64,000 bases of DNA from SEAL01 sp032153715 (GCA_032153715.1 JALDYR010000002.1:1-64000), one strand, 5' to 3'; counted from the first letter of the stretch, positions 15,596 to 23,558 are shown. The notes: a model not told the origin generated them from the sequence alone. A program made the numbers and translations.

Positions 15596-16354
15596 TCATG
15601 AAAGTATACAATAGTCAGGACTACCCGTGGTATCGCATATCCAGTCGTTGCTAAGTAATGGGCTTACAGTTCCATACGATGCTGCAACAGAACTACCGCA
15701 CCCCACTGTAACCATATATGAATCGCCAGTTAGCCGATAATTCCAGGATGCTCTGTAAACTGATTCATAGCTAAGTGGAATAAAGCGAGTGTTGCCGCTC
15801 TGTGTAATTAATAGATAGTGTAGCGAGTCGTTACCACAATCAACAGTACCGTTGTATTCTGCAGTAGCAAGCCCTGATACATCATCATAATATGGACCAG
15901 TCCAGCTAGAATCATACCGAACATCTCCTGCTACTTGGTATATACAAGCTATTGAACCATCATCTATATCGTTAATTACTCCTCCCTTATACGTGCCATC
16001 GCTATTCAATACAGCAGAAGACTCCTTTGGGCTTAACACTAAATTTAAATCAACGAAAGTAAGAGTAGCGGAGTCTAGTTGTGTGTTATTGCCGTTGCCA
16101 TTCCACCCAATAATCATGTCACCTGCAGTTGTTTTTCCAAAAAAGCCAGTATACTTTGAATGCGATGGATCATTCTGCCCGATCCAACCTGTAGGGTATT
16201 GATTTCTTACTACATCGGCTGCTTCTTGAAACCCCATTGGCATACTTGTGCACTCTGGTATACCTCCTGTTAGAGCACTGGCAGTACCCTGAACTGGCAA
16301 CACCGCAACTAACGATAATATAGCTACAAAGCTCAATATTAGTCTTCTCTTCAC
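15596..16354 (-). CDS. Secreted six-cysteine protein, paralogue 1
   Basis: A 252-residue protein with a clear signal peptide (about 1-27, 'LSLVAVLPVQGTASA') and six Cys in the mature part. The C-terminal third ('YNGTVDCG', 'ASWNYRLTGDSYMVTVGCGS', 'VAASYGTVSP', final 'YCILS') matches the protein at 17729, including all Cys positions and the ending. Three disulfides are likely outside the cell, possibly made by the DsbA-like protein at 40792. Function unknown; as island cargo in a probable episymbiont it could be a secreted effector or adhesin (inference). No membrane anchor. Confidence 0.75.
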   Translation of the reverse strand: MKRRLILSFVAILSLVAVLPVQGTASALTGGIPECTSMPMGFQEAADVVRNQYPTGWIGQNDPSHSKYTGFFGKTTAGDMIIGWNGNGNNTQLDSATLTFVDLNLVLSPKESSAVLNSDGTYKGGVINDIDDGSIACIYQVAGDVRYDSSWTGPYYDDVSGLATAEYNGTVDCGNDSLHYLLITQSGNTRFIPLSYESVYRASWNYRLTGDSYMVTVGCGSSVAASYGTVSPLLSNDWICDTTGSPDYCILS

Positions 16355-16441
16355 CGACGTACCCCCCTTAAAACCTGCTTATTACTTATCATTAAACCAT
16401 ACGAAACTAAAACAAAAAACCCCAAATTAACAAAGGCTGTA

Positions 16442-16537
16442 ATGCTTATGGCTGCCCAAGTGCGCCTGCATTGGAACCTTATCTGTAGCGAGATTGTTAA
16501 ATGGAGACAGTACACCGAGGTAGCTATAGGTACATGA
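16442..16537 (+). pseudogene. Second recombinase-tail-like peptide (tail B)
   Basis: The 31-codon frame contains 'AAQVRLHWNLICSEIVKWRQ', aligning with tail A (15429-15500). The differences are conservative (Asp/Glu, Leu/Val, Arg/Lys, Lys/Arg, Glu/Gln), as expected for coding homology. The bases in front of it, TGGCTGC, resemble the att core TGGTTGC. It may be the left end of a second, nested island or a small gene of its own (AAAGG lies before ATG 16442). Confidence 0.4.
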
Positions 16538-16573
16538 TAGATACGGCATTCGGATTAGAACTTCCTATTCCGG

Positions 16574-17461
16574 CTACCGCTCCGCCCCAGTTTCACTACC
16601 CATAACAAATTTGGCGTAACCATTAAATACTGCATTTAAATCAGCTACACTTTTTGTAGTTTCATTTTCTGGCCTTGCAATCAAATCTATACAAAGTGGA
16701 CCTATACCGATTTCATTTGATGAAAAAGTGAATATTTTAGTCTTAGGCTCATATAAACCACTTCCTTTTGATAGCGGAGCATCATAGATATATTTTTTTG
16801 AAACAACGCCATATTCAATCTTCATACTGTCTATCGGCATAGCAATTAATCCGAATTCCGGTGACTTCACAAGATTGAATTCATCAATAACATACACGTG
16901 CCTACCCGGACTTACATCAAGTGTCCCACTATTCCACAGCTCACATACCTTTTCATGAAGCGTTGTTTTGTCATCATTCAGTATCAACTTCTCCGGGGGG
17001 TAATTCAACTCGATTTCTTGAGCAATAAATTCACCTTTGTAGCTATACTCCGATACCCATACAAATTCCGTAACCGTTTTAATTGTCAGCTTATTGCGAA
17101 CCTTATCATCCCCTGGATCAATCGTTTGAAATATTGGAATTGCCTCATGTTCAGCTGCTTTTACTAGATCACGCGTAGGTCTATGGTTAATAATCAGTGC
17201 ACCCTTTTTAGCATTAATTGCTCGAGTTGTTCCCAAAAGCTGATCGAGCGCCCCTACTCCGATGGCATCTTTTTCGTTTTTCAGCTCTATTACGACATAG
17301 TCTGCTTCAACTGGGGTATTTAAGCCAATGTCAACTTTACGTTTAGTACCATATTTTGTAGGTATCGATTTCTCACCATGCATAGCTATATCTGGAAACA
17401 AATCTCTAAGAATAGACATATTCTTGTTCTCAAACCATTTACCTTTATCGTAATTACTCAT
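16574..17461 (-). CDS. PD-(D/E)XK (Mrr-like) nuclease with unknown C-terminal domain
   Basis: A 295-residue protein. The N-terminal ~115 residues show the restriction-endonuclease core: a helix with Glu ('KGKWFENKN'), 'TKRKVDIGL' with the metal-binding Asp, 'DYVVIELKNEKD' giving the E-x-K triad, and 'VGALDQLLGTTRAI' with a conserved Gln, then a strand 'KGALIINHRP'. The remaining ~180 residues are beta-rich and unrecognised. The gene is AT-rich relative to its neighbours, a sign of transfer. With the HEPN-like gene downstream in the island it suggests a defence role, possibly against modified or foreign DNA (inference). Confidence 0.65.
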   Translation of the reverse strand: MSNYDKGKWFENKNMSILRDLFPDIAMHGEKSIPTKYGTKRKVDIGLNTPVEADYVVIELKNEKDAIGVGALDQLLGTTRAINAKKGALIINHRPTRDLVKAAEHEAIPIFQTIDPGDDKVRNKLTIKTVTEFVWVSEYSYKGEFIAQEIELNYPPEKLILNDDKTTLHEKVCELWNSGTLDVSPGRHVYVIDEFNLVKSPEFGLIAMPIDSMKIEYGVVSKKYIYDAPLSKGSGLYEPKTKIFTFSSNEIGIGPLCIDLIARPENETTKSVADLNAVFNGYAKFVMGSETGAER

Positions 17462-17661
17462 CTGTCAAAATAATAGCAGACTCACACATAGACCAGCCCG
17501 GTTTGGAATCAAAATAACAGAGACGGCAACAAAATAGAGATCGACGCGAAAGTCAAACTCTATCTATCTATATAAATTCATAAATTCAGTAAACCAAATG
17601 GAACACTCCACCCTGACAGACCCCACTTATCTCATAGGCATGACTTACTAGTAGTATGAAA

Positions 17662-17690
17662 ATACCCCCGAGATCGCTCTCGAGGGCTTG
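17662..17690 (-). terminator. Terminator of secreted paralogue 2
   Basis: On the minus strand CCCTCGAGAGCGATCTCGGGGG forms a stem with a short loop, followed by TATTTTC. Confidence 0.65.
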
Positions 17691-17728
17691 TTCTTCATCC
17701 GCTCTTTATCTTTTCAGGTCATAGACTC

Positions 17729-18514
17729 CTAACTCAGTACACAATAGTGCGGATCGTCAATGATGTTACAAACCCAGTCACCACTTGCTGTAGATGGTGA
17801 CACCATGTCAAATGAGGCAGCGACGTCACTCCCACAGAGCACCTGAATCGCGTACGGAGCGCCCGTTAGGTAATAGCTCCACTCAGCTCTACCGAGCGAA
17901 AGTGGTGTAACTACTGCCGAGCCGTTGTTTCCATTTTGGTAAATATTCACCCCTACAGGATTTACGCCCCCGCAGTCCACTGTCCCAGTATGCAGAGAGA
18001 CAGTTATGTAGTCAGCAATCGCGTCCGGATAAGTATCCCCTATCCAACTTTGATACTGAACGTTATGGACGTCCTCGACGCAGTTCAAGTCAAACATTGT
18101 CGCAAATGAACCAGATGATGAACTGGTGATGTCTGTGATACCACCCTGAGAAACCACGTAAAGAGTCGTTGATCCGATTGGATAACTCATGCCATTCGCA
18201 GTCTCGTCGACACCATTACCGACGAAGTAAAGCTGATTATACTGGCTCTGACTTCCGTAATTCGGCTGGTTCCAGACGACCACCAAAGCGTTCTGTCCAT
18301 TGAAAGGCGGGCCACCCCAGTCACGACGAAATGCAATCCATGAGGTATTCGAATTGAATCGTGAGTCAGCTTCAAGTTGCGACTCCCAGTCGGTCGGATA
18401 TCCGCTACATGCAGGCAGACTTCCCGACCAAGCCGCAGCCGATCCAGTACTAAACATCTGCATCGCCATGACAAGGAGTACGGACACCAACAACGCTCGT
18501 ACTTTCGATACCAT
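17729..18514 (-). CDS. Secreted six-cysteine protein, paralogue 2
   Basis: A 261-residue protein with a signal peptide (about 1-28, 'MAMQMFSTGSAAA') and six Cys in the mature chain. It aligns with the protein at 15596 over the C-terminal half: 'HTGTVDCG', 'AEWSYYLTGAPYAIQVLCGS', 'VAASFDMVSP', end 'YCVLS'. The N-terminal halves diverge more (this one is rich in Asn, Gly, Tyr and Trp). It is more GC-rich than the adjacent nuclease and HEPN-like genes. Divergent paralogues carried together suggest duplication under selection for variation. A hairpin lies in its leader (18546-18575). Confidence 0.75.
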   Translation of the reverse strand: MVSKVRALLVSVLLVMAMQMFSTGSAAAWSGSLPACSGYPTDWESQLEADSRFNSNTSWIAFRRDWGGPPFNGQNALVVVWNQPNYGSQSQYNQLYFVGNGVDETANGMSYPIGSTTLYVVSQGGITDITSSSSGSFATMFDLNCVEDVHNVQYQSWIGDTYPDAIADYITVSLHTGTVDCGGVNPVGVNIYQNGNNGSAVVTPLSLGRAEWSYYLTGAPYAIQVLCGSDVAASFDMVSPSTASGDWVCNIIDDPHYCVLS

Positions 18515-18545
18515 CTTTTGTTCCCGTCTTTGTATTTTGAAAGGG

Positions 18546-18578
18546 CAAGACCGTAAGATAAATCCTACGGTCTTTTTG
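18546..18578. terminator. Hairpin in the leader of secreted paralogue 2
   Basis: AAGACCGTA-AGATAAATCC-TACGGTCTT followed on the plus strand by TTT. As a terminator it points along the plus strand, where no gene ends. For the minus-strand mRNA it is a 5' leader hairpin about 30 bases before the start. Confidence 0.5.
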
Positions 18579-18746
18579 AGTCAGCTGAAGAACAGCTACC
18601 ATCTTAACATAAGAAGACATGTATTGGAATTTTCATATGTACGGATATTATACAGTAAAAGCAGACAACGGAGGTTAGAGCGGCAGCCGGATAGTCGCCA
18701 CAGTATGATTTGAAATATTGTACATTAGCCAAAGTTATCAAGCAAA

Positions 18747-19475
18747 TTACGCTGTCGGCGGAGTGTTGATGGCTTTAACTGTTTCTGCAAGATACTCTGT
18801 ATTATTTTTTATAAACTCTACATAGTCATCTAATGCGTTAATATACCGCGACTGATCAGCCCCCTTCAGGTCCTCAGCAAGATTATTAATAAATATGCAC
18901 ATATAAACTCCTAGGGCAACTATTGAATTGTGGTAAAAGTCTTTTCCATTTCCCCACGCAGTTCTATTTAAAGAATTAACATCAAGTAAATAGGATATGT
19001 TATTCTCTGCATCTAAGTGATGTGCGCCTGCATGATTGCGAATCTTTTCAAGTAATTCATCAAGTTCAAGTAACGCAATTTGAATTCGTAAATCTTTCGA
19101 GAATCTCTTACGGGCCGCCTTCACCCGCTGAACATTAATCTCGTCAGCTGAATTTCTGTTAATTTTATTAATTATTCTGGGGATAGTATCGATATTTTCA
19201 TACAGCAATATAGCTAGATATTTATAAAGATTTGTATACGATCTATTTTTGCTAGCTACTTGCATACTTTCTAAAAATAAACGAATCTCACAACTCGTTG
19301 TCGTAAGGTAGTATAGTCCTTCGAAAAAAGCTCTTTTGGTTACATTAGCATTATCTTTAAGCGTCATAATATAACTTGCAAGTAAATCTTCTTGCATCGC
19401 AAGCCCTTCGTATTGTCCTATGAGAATATGGACATACTCTTCAAGTTCTCTTGAGCTTATTTTATCTACATCCAT
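18747..19475 (-). CDS. HEPN/AbiU2-like helical protein
   Basis: A 242-residue protein, almost entirely alpha-helical, markedly AT-rich. Near residues 146-152 it has 'IRNHAGAHHLD', matching the R-x(4-6)-H motif of HEPN ribonucleases (often 'RNxxxAH' in AbiU2-like proteins). HEPN proteins cut RNA in toxin-antitoxin and abortive-infection systems. No nucleotidyltransferase antitoxin is adjacent, so the partner may be absent. Ile- and Asn-rich composition differs from the flanking core genes, consistent with lateral transfer. The assignment rests on one motif plus fold type. Confidence 0.5.
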   Translation of the reverse strand: MDVDKISSRELEEYVHILIGQYEGLAMQEDLLASYIMTLKDNANVTKRAFFEGLYYLTTTSCEIRLFLESMQVASKNRSYTNLYKYLAILLYENIDTIPRIINKINRNSADEINVQRVKAARKRFSKDLRIQIALLELDELLEKIRNHAGAHHLDAENNISYLLDVNSLNRTAWGNGKDFYHNSIVALGVYMCIFINNLAEDLKGADQSRYINALDDYVEFIKNNTEYLAETVKAINTPPTA

Positions 19476-19843
19476 GTCTATATACTATCAAATTACCGAC
19501 ACTAAAAAGCACGGCGTGATTAACACGAAACTCACAACATAAATTAATGCTAGAATTCGTCTGGAAGCCCAATCCTAGATAGAAATTGAGCAAATCTTTG
19601 AGATAAGCTTTCTCACTAAGAACATTAGAGGGCTTGAGGCTCAGCGATTGGTACGTCAAACGGACATTGATCTCGCGCTATCAGTCATGGACAGTATCGA
19701 TCAGCAGTGGTCTGTAGCCTCTCCTCAAACAAAGCAAAGGTTCCAAAGCATGATCTTCCCGCAGGGGTTGGTATATGACTACGAGCTAGGCAGGTTTGGA
19801 ACCAGCCAAATTAGCCCATTTTACAGATTAGCCGCAAACAAAA

Positions 19844-19861
19844 AAGGCTCCGAAGAACCTT
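19844..19861 (-). terminator. Replacement terminator for tRNA-fMet supplied by the island
   Basis: On the minus strand AAGGTTC-TTCG-GAGCCTT forms a seven-base stem with a UUCG loop (one G-U pair that works only on this strand), then TTTT. It lies 12 bases after the tRNA 3' end, within the recombinase remnant's last codons. Confidence 0.65.
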
Positions 19862-19868
19862 CGAAGAC

Positions 19869-19880
19869 TTTCTTGGTTGC
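19869..19880. repeat. Right att core within the tRNA-fMet 3' end
   Basis: TTTCTTGGTTGC, identical to 15417-15428, overlapping the last seven bases of the tRNA including CCA. Confidence 0.6.
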
Positions 19881-19951
19881 GGGGGCAGGATTTGAACCTA
19901 CGACCTTGTGGTTATGAGCCACACGAGCTGACCAGACTGCTCCACCCCGCG
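19874..19951 (-). tRNA. tRNA-fMet (initiator), anticodon CAU
   Basis: Minus-strand cloverleaf beginning CGCGGGG and ending CCCCGCA-A-CCA, so positions 1 and 72 are the unpaired C-A that marks initiators. Anticodon loop CTCATAA on a GTGG/CCAC stem; CCA is encoded. The 3' end serves as the integration site of the 15.4-19.9 kb island. Confidence 0.9.
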
Positions 19952-20006
19952 ATACATCATCCATCATATCAAATTATCCCAACAGATGCAATACAGGGGC
20001 GGATTA

Positions 20007-20399
20007 TTATACTTGTGGCTGTGCGCCGCCAGCTTGGTGCTCTTGGTACAGTTGCTCAACTGTCTTTAGAAGCTCGTCACCTACATAATCACTCTTGCGG
20101 AGATAATGGTTAGCACCAAGCGCCATTGCCTTATCGATGTCGGCTTGCTGTGACAGATTCGAACACACGACAACAAAGGGGTTAATTGAGGTATTATTGC
20201 GAAGTGCGCCCAGGAAATCGTAGCCGCTCATTTCTGGCATCATGATATCAAGCAAGATAATATCAGGCCGGTAATCAACCGCATCGGTAATGCCATTCAG
20301 GCCATCGCCACTCACCTTTACGTCGTGACCGGCAGCAACAAACAAGCCTTCAAAAATTGCTTGCAAGTCCGGATTATCTTCTACGATTTGAATTTTCAT
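20007..20399 (-). CDS. Single-domain response regulator (CheY-like)
   Basis: A 130-residue receiver domain only: acidic pocket 'IVEDNPD', phospho-acceptor Asp51 in 'DIILLDIMMPEMSG', Ser in 'VVCSNLS' and Lys in 'LRKSDY'. No output domain, so it acts through protein contacts or phosphorelay. It follows the sensor kinase at 20455 on the same strand by 55 bases, and an AGGGGA ribosome binding site precedes the start. Closely resembles the receiver at 51444, suggesting duplicated kinase-receiver pairs. Confidence 0.9.
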   Translation of the reverse strand: MKIQIVEDNPDLQAIFEGLFVAAGHDVKVSGDGLNGITDAVDYRPDIILLDIMMPEMSGYDFLGALRNNTSINPFVVVCSNLSQQADIDKAMALGANHYLRKSDYVGDELLKTVEQLYQEHQAGGAQPQV

Positions 20400-20454
20400 A
20401 ATTTCCCCTGTAATTACCCTTTATTTTATCATATGATCGATGCAGAACTAAAGA

Positions 20455-22068
20455 CTACGACACCTGTAATGGAATACTAAAGACGAATCGCGCGCCTGAG
20501 GCCGATTCCTCTGCCTTGACCTCCCCGCCCCAATCTTCAACCAGACGCCGCGCGATAGCGAGCCCCAAGCCTGTACCGCTAATCGATCCGGAGTCATCAA
20601 GCTTTGTAAACTTATTGAAGATTGCCTCTAGTTTATCCGCCGGAATACCTGGACCATTATCATGTATAATAACGCGCACCTCAGTCTCGTTCACCTCACT
20701 AATAACATCGACGGCGCCGTTAGCGGGCGTGAACTTGTAGGCGTTACTAAGCAAGCAATCCATCGCCTGACGCAAGCGACTCGGATCAACCATCACAGTC
20801 GCATCCTTCGGGAAGGAACGTAGCTCCAGTTGCTTTTCTTTGAATCGCAGCTGGTTGCTCTGAATGATCTCGTCAAGGAACGAGGCAAGTTTGATCTTCT
20901 CTGGCTTGTTTTCACGCTTGCCGGACTCTAGGCGACTCATATCAAGCATGTCATTAACGAGCACGTTCATATCGCCCGCCGTTGACTTGGCTCGGATTGC
21001 ATAATGCTGCTGCTTGTCGGTTAATTCACCAAATTGTGGGTTCAAAATTAAATCTAGGTAACCTGCCATCACCGTAATTGGCGTGCGCAGCTCGTGACTG
21101 GCTATCGAAATAAATTCATCCTTCATGCGCTGGATACGCATCAGGTTTGAAATGTCACGCGCAATAATCATGACTGCCGTCACTTTACCGTCTTCGTTCT
21201 TGAGCGGCAACAGTGAAATCGACACATCTAGCGTCCCCTCGCGGTCAACATAGGCGAGGGTTTCGCTATCGATAGTAACTGGCTTACCTGTCTTGAACAC
21301 CTCGGCCATATTACGCCCAAGCTGCGGATCCTTCGCACTAGACGACGTAATCTTGACACGCCCAGTCACCACTTGTCCGTAGGGTTTGTTTAATAGCTCA
21401 TCAAGACGCAGGTTCACAAAGTACAAAAACTTTTGGTTCACGTGCTTGACGATACCTTCTTGGTTCAAAATCACGACACCGTCATCAATCGCCGCAATAA
21501 CACCTTCAGACTGCAACTTCTCTACCTGCAACGTCTTACGAAGACGCTCAGCCTCTGGATCCTCGCGCGTGTAAGACTTCCTAAAAAGCATATAACCAAT
21601 CAATGCCGTAGCTGCATAGGCTGCCAACAACCCAATCCCAATCAAGACCGTCTGTAGTGTTAAACTTTCGTCACTCAGTAAGGCAATAAAGACTATGCCT
21701 TGCGCCCAGGCAAAGGCAAATGCCACTCGTCCGCCCAACATGGCCGAGAGGAAGATCAGAATAAGCGCACTAATATTATTAAGCGACACCACTCCGCCCG
21801 AGGCAGCGGTTGTCGCCGAAATCGCGAACCCAAAGATCGCCAGACCAACCAGATAGGCGCCGCGACGTCCCAGACGATTTTCAACAAACCGAAACAATAC
21901 CAAGTAGTAAACGACTGAGACTATTCCAAAAACACCAGCAATAACCAAGGCAGGCGTCGCGAGGACCGTTTCAAAATGTAGCCCTAGCATAAATAACAGT
22001 ATCGCTGTATACCCAAAGGTATACATAGCAATCAGCCTCAAGTACGCACCGTGTAGTGTCCCCGACAT
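20455..22068 (-). CDS. Membrane sensor histidine kinase with PAS domain
   Basis: A 537-residue protein with six or so N-terminal membrane helices (about 8-165) and almost no loops outside, so it probably senses membrane-soluble or membrane-state cues. A PAS domain (about 190-305, 'GVIAAIDDGVVILNQEGIVK') follows, then HisKA with His in 'FISIASHELRTPI' (about residue 320) and HATPase boxes 'LLSNAYKFTP', 'DNGPGIP' and 'GTGLGLAIAR'. It should phosphorylate the receiver at 20007. Signal unknown. Confidence 0.92.
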   Translation of the reverse strand: MSGTLHGAYLRLIAMYTFGYTAILLFMLGLHFETVLATPALVIAGVFGIVSVVYYLVLFRFVENRLGRRGAYLVGLAIFGFAISATTAASGGVVSLNNISALILIFLSAMLGGRVAFAFAWAQGIVFIALLSDESLTLQTVLIGIGLLAAYAATALIGYMLFRKSYTREDPEAERLRKTLQVEKLQSEGVIAAIDDGVVILNQEGIVKHVNQKFLYFVNLRLDELLNKPYGQVVTGRVKITSSSAKDPQLGRNMAEVFKTGKPVTIDSETLAYVDREGTLDVSISLLPLKNEDGKVTAVMIIARDISNLMRIQRMKDEFISIASHELRTPITVMAGYLDLILNPQFGELTDKQQHYAIRAKSTAGDMNVLVNDMLDMSRLESGKRENKPEKIKLASFLDEIIQSNQLRFKEKQLELRSFPKDATVMVDPSRLRQAMDCLLSNAYKFTPANGAVDVISEVNETEVRVIIHDNGPGIPADKLEAIFNKFTKLDDSGSISGTGLGLAIARRLVEDWGGEVKAEESASGARFVFSIPLQVS

Positions 22069-22118
22069 ATGCTACAAGTTTAGCATGATAAGCATAATTA
22101 AAAACAGTAGTCGATAAC

Positions 22119-22937
22119 CTATGAACGACTGGCGAATTTACGGATCGCGTCAAATGACCCTTCGCCCGAGTGACTTGGCAGTACTGTCTGAATATCGCTG
22201 GCAATGCCCTTTATGTCGAATGTTCCGACTAGGCGCTTCAGTGACCGACTCGCCATCTCAACATCATGAGAGACTGGAAAAGGCGGCTTGTTCACTTCCC
22301 CTTTAGCGTTGAATGTCAGCGCATCACCAGCAAATAGTATGCCGTCAACGACAAATACCCTATTCCCCCGCGTATGCCCCGGTACAGCAAAGGCCTGAAT
22401 TGTCTTATTCCCGATGACAATTGTCTGTTCGTCTTCATTTAAAATATGCAGTTTATCCGCTATAGCAAGACTTTTCCGCTTACCGAGTGCACGCTCAATC
22501 GGACCCAATACCTGTTCAAGTGGTCCGTCGCCGTTCACCTTGCCGTGCATAAAATTATCATCTGGTTGGCCAATGTAGATATCCGCTCCCGGGAAAGCTG
22601 CGACGCCGTTCGCGTGATCGGTATGTCCATGCGTCAGACAGACTGCCTTCACCGCATCCGCTCCCAAATTCCGGAGCGCTAGTTCAGCGCGAATTTGCTT
22701 CGCTTTCTTGTCCATACCGGCGTCAATCAAGAAGTATTCCGTTTGCTCGACATTCGTTGGTACAAGATACGCTGAACTATGGGAGCTCAGGACGCGAATC
22801 ACTCCATTCGCACCCTCGATCTCGCCACCTTCAAATGGCGATGATCCCATCACATGGAGCGCTGCCCCGATTAAGAAATTATGTTTTCGTTTTGGTTGGC
22901 CAAATTCGGACGTAAAAGAATGATCACTATTTTCCAT
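22119..22937 (-). CDS. Metallo-beta-lactamase-fold hydrolase
   Basis: About 272 residues with the MBL motif 'CLTHGHTDHANGV' (HxHxDH), downstream 'AVPGHTRGNRV' (His) and 'LFAGDAL' (Asp), giving a two-metal site as in glyoxalase II-type hydrolases. The substrate is unknown and there is no signal peptide. I choose ATG 22937 because TACAAT (22944-22949) ends six bases before it; a GTG two codons upstream overlaps no better signal. Probably monocistronic and leaderless. Confidence 0.88.
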   Translation of the reverse strand: MENSDHSFTSEFGQPKRKHNFLIGAALHVMGSSPFEGGEIEGANGVIRVLSSHSSAYLVPTNVEQTEYFLIDAGMDKKAKQIRAELALRNLGADAVKAVCLTHGHTDHANGVAAFPGADIYIGQPDDNFMHGKVNGDGPLEQVLGPIERALGKRKSLAIADKLHILNEDEQTIVIGNKTIQAFAVPGHTRGNRVFVVDGILFAGDALTFNAKGEVNKPPFPVSHDVEMASRSLKRLVGTFDIKGIASDIQTVLPSHSGEGSFDAIRKFASRS

Positions 22938-22976
22938 ATCCACATTGTAGTGACATTGTCCTAATAATGCTACTGT

Positions 22977-23417
22977 TTAGGTGCGATTGTTATTGCCACC
23001 GAATAGGAAGTTCATCCACTGCTGAGCATTACTTGGTTCAGCGGTCACTGCTGGAGTTGGCGTCTTTGGCGCCGACGAGTCAGCTTTGGCGGCCGCAGAA
23101 TTTGGCGGCAAGATCAGCACCTTCTCACCTGGCTCGGCGAGCCCTAGGCTACGGCGCACCTCAAGGGACAGATACTCACTACTCTTGTAGTAACGCTGTT
23201 CGTAGGCTAAGTTTTCAGTCTCTAGCTCGATCAGCTGCTGCTGACGGCGCTTGTCATCAACTTCACGCTGCAAGGCGTAGTTACGCTGCACTACCCCAAC
23301 CGAAGCCCATGCCCAACTAATCGCGATAAAGCCCGCGATGAGCACAACCACATTATTCATCGTGACGTAACGATGCTTTACGCGATACCAAAACCGTCTA
23401 ATCTGTATGTTTTTCAT
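22977..23417 (-). CDS. Septum formation initiator family protein (DivIC/FtsB-like)
   Basis: A 146-residue protein with a short basic cytoplasmic N-terminus, one membrane helix (about 21-40), then a coiled coil ('QREVDDKRRQQQLIELETEN') and the family's 'YYKSSEYLSLEVRRSLGLAEPGE' region. The C-terminus is a Pro/Ala-rich extension ending 'NFLFGGNNNR'. Such proteins bridge FtsL and FtsQ-type partners at the division septum. No other division gene is adjacent. The coiled-coil length is normal for the family. Confidence 0.85.
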   Translation of the reverse strand: MKNIQIRRFWYRVKHRYVTMNNVVVLIAGFIAISWAWASVGVVQRNYALQREVDDKRRQQQLIELETENLAYEQRYYKSSEYLSLEVRRSLGLAEPGEKVLILPPNSAAAKADSSAPKTPTPAVTAEPSNAQQWMNFLFGGNNNRT

Positions 23418-23463
23418 TTTATTGATCTACAGCATATTATAGCCTAGCTGCACCCAAATAGGC

Positions 23464-23469
23464 TATAAT
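23464..23469 (+). promoter_or_regulatory. -10 box of tRNA-Ile(CAU)
   Basis: Perfect TATAAT 13 bases before the tRNA 5' end; no good -35 match was seen. Confidence 0.55.
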
Positions 23470-23482
23470 ATGTCGGAAGTGT

Positions 23483-23558
23483 GGGGGCGTAGCTCATCGG
23501 TTAGAGCAGGCGGCTCATAACCACTTGGTAGCTGGTTCGATTCCAGCCGCCCCCACCA
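23483..23558 (+). tRNA. tRNA-Ile2, anticodon CAU (lysidine type)
   Basis: Cloverleaf GGGGGCG ... CGCCCCC-A-CCA with loop CTCATAA and T-arm 'GCTGGTTCGATTCCAGC'. The 'AGCAGGCGGCTCATAA' and 'CTTGGTAGCTGG' segments match the usual tRNA-Ile(CAU) form, in which C34 is changed to lysidine by TilS. One C-A mismatch lies in the anticodon stem. CCA is encoded. Confidence 0.75.

Larger units (their letters stand above)
19579..19917 (+). pseudogene. C-terminal remnant of a serine recombinase, running into tRNA-fMet antisense
   Basis: The frame is open from after a stop at 19576 and contains 'KQRFQSMIFPQGLVYDYELG', 'FGTSQISPFYRLAANKKG' and then 'KTFLVA' at the att core. This resembles the extreme C-terminus of large serine recombinases (FPxGLxYD ... 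SxLY). The catalytic N-terminal ~400 residues are missing. After the att core the frame continues as 'GAGFEPTTLWL', which is just the antisense of the tRNA. The element therefore looks immobile. Confidence 0.6.

Noticed and set aside
19877..20113. Plus-strand ORF starting MRGQDLNLRPCGYEPHELTR
   Set aside because: This is the antisense of tRNA-fMet read in another frame, a well-known annotation artefact.
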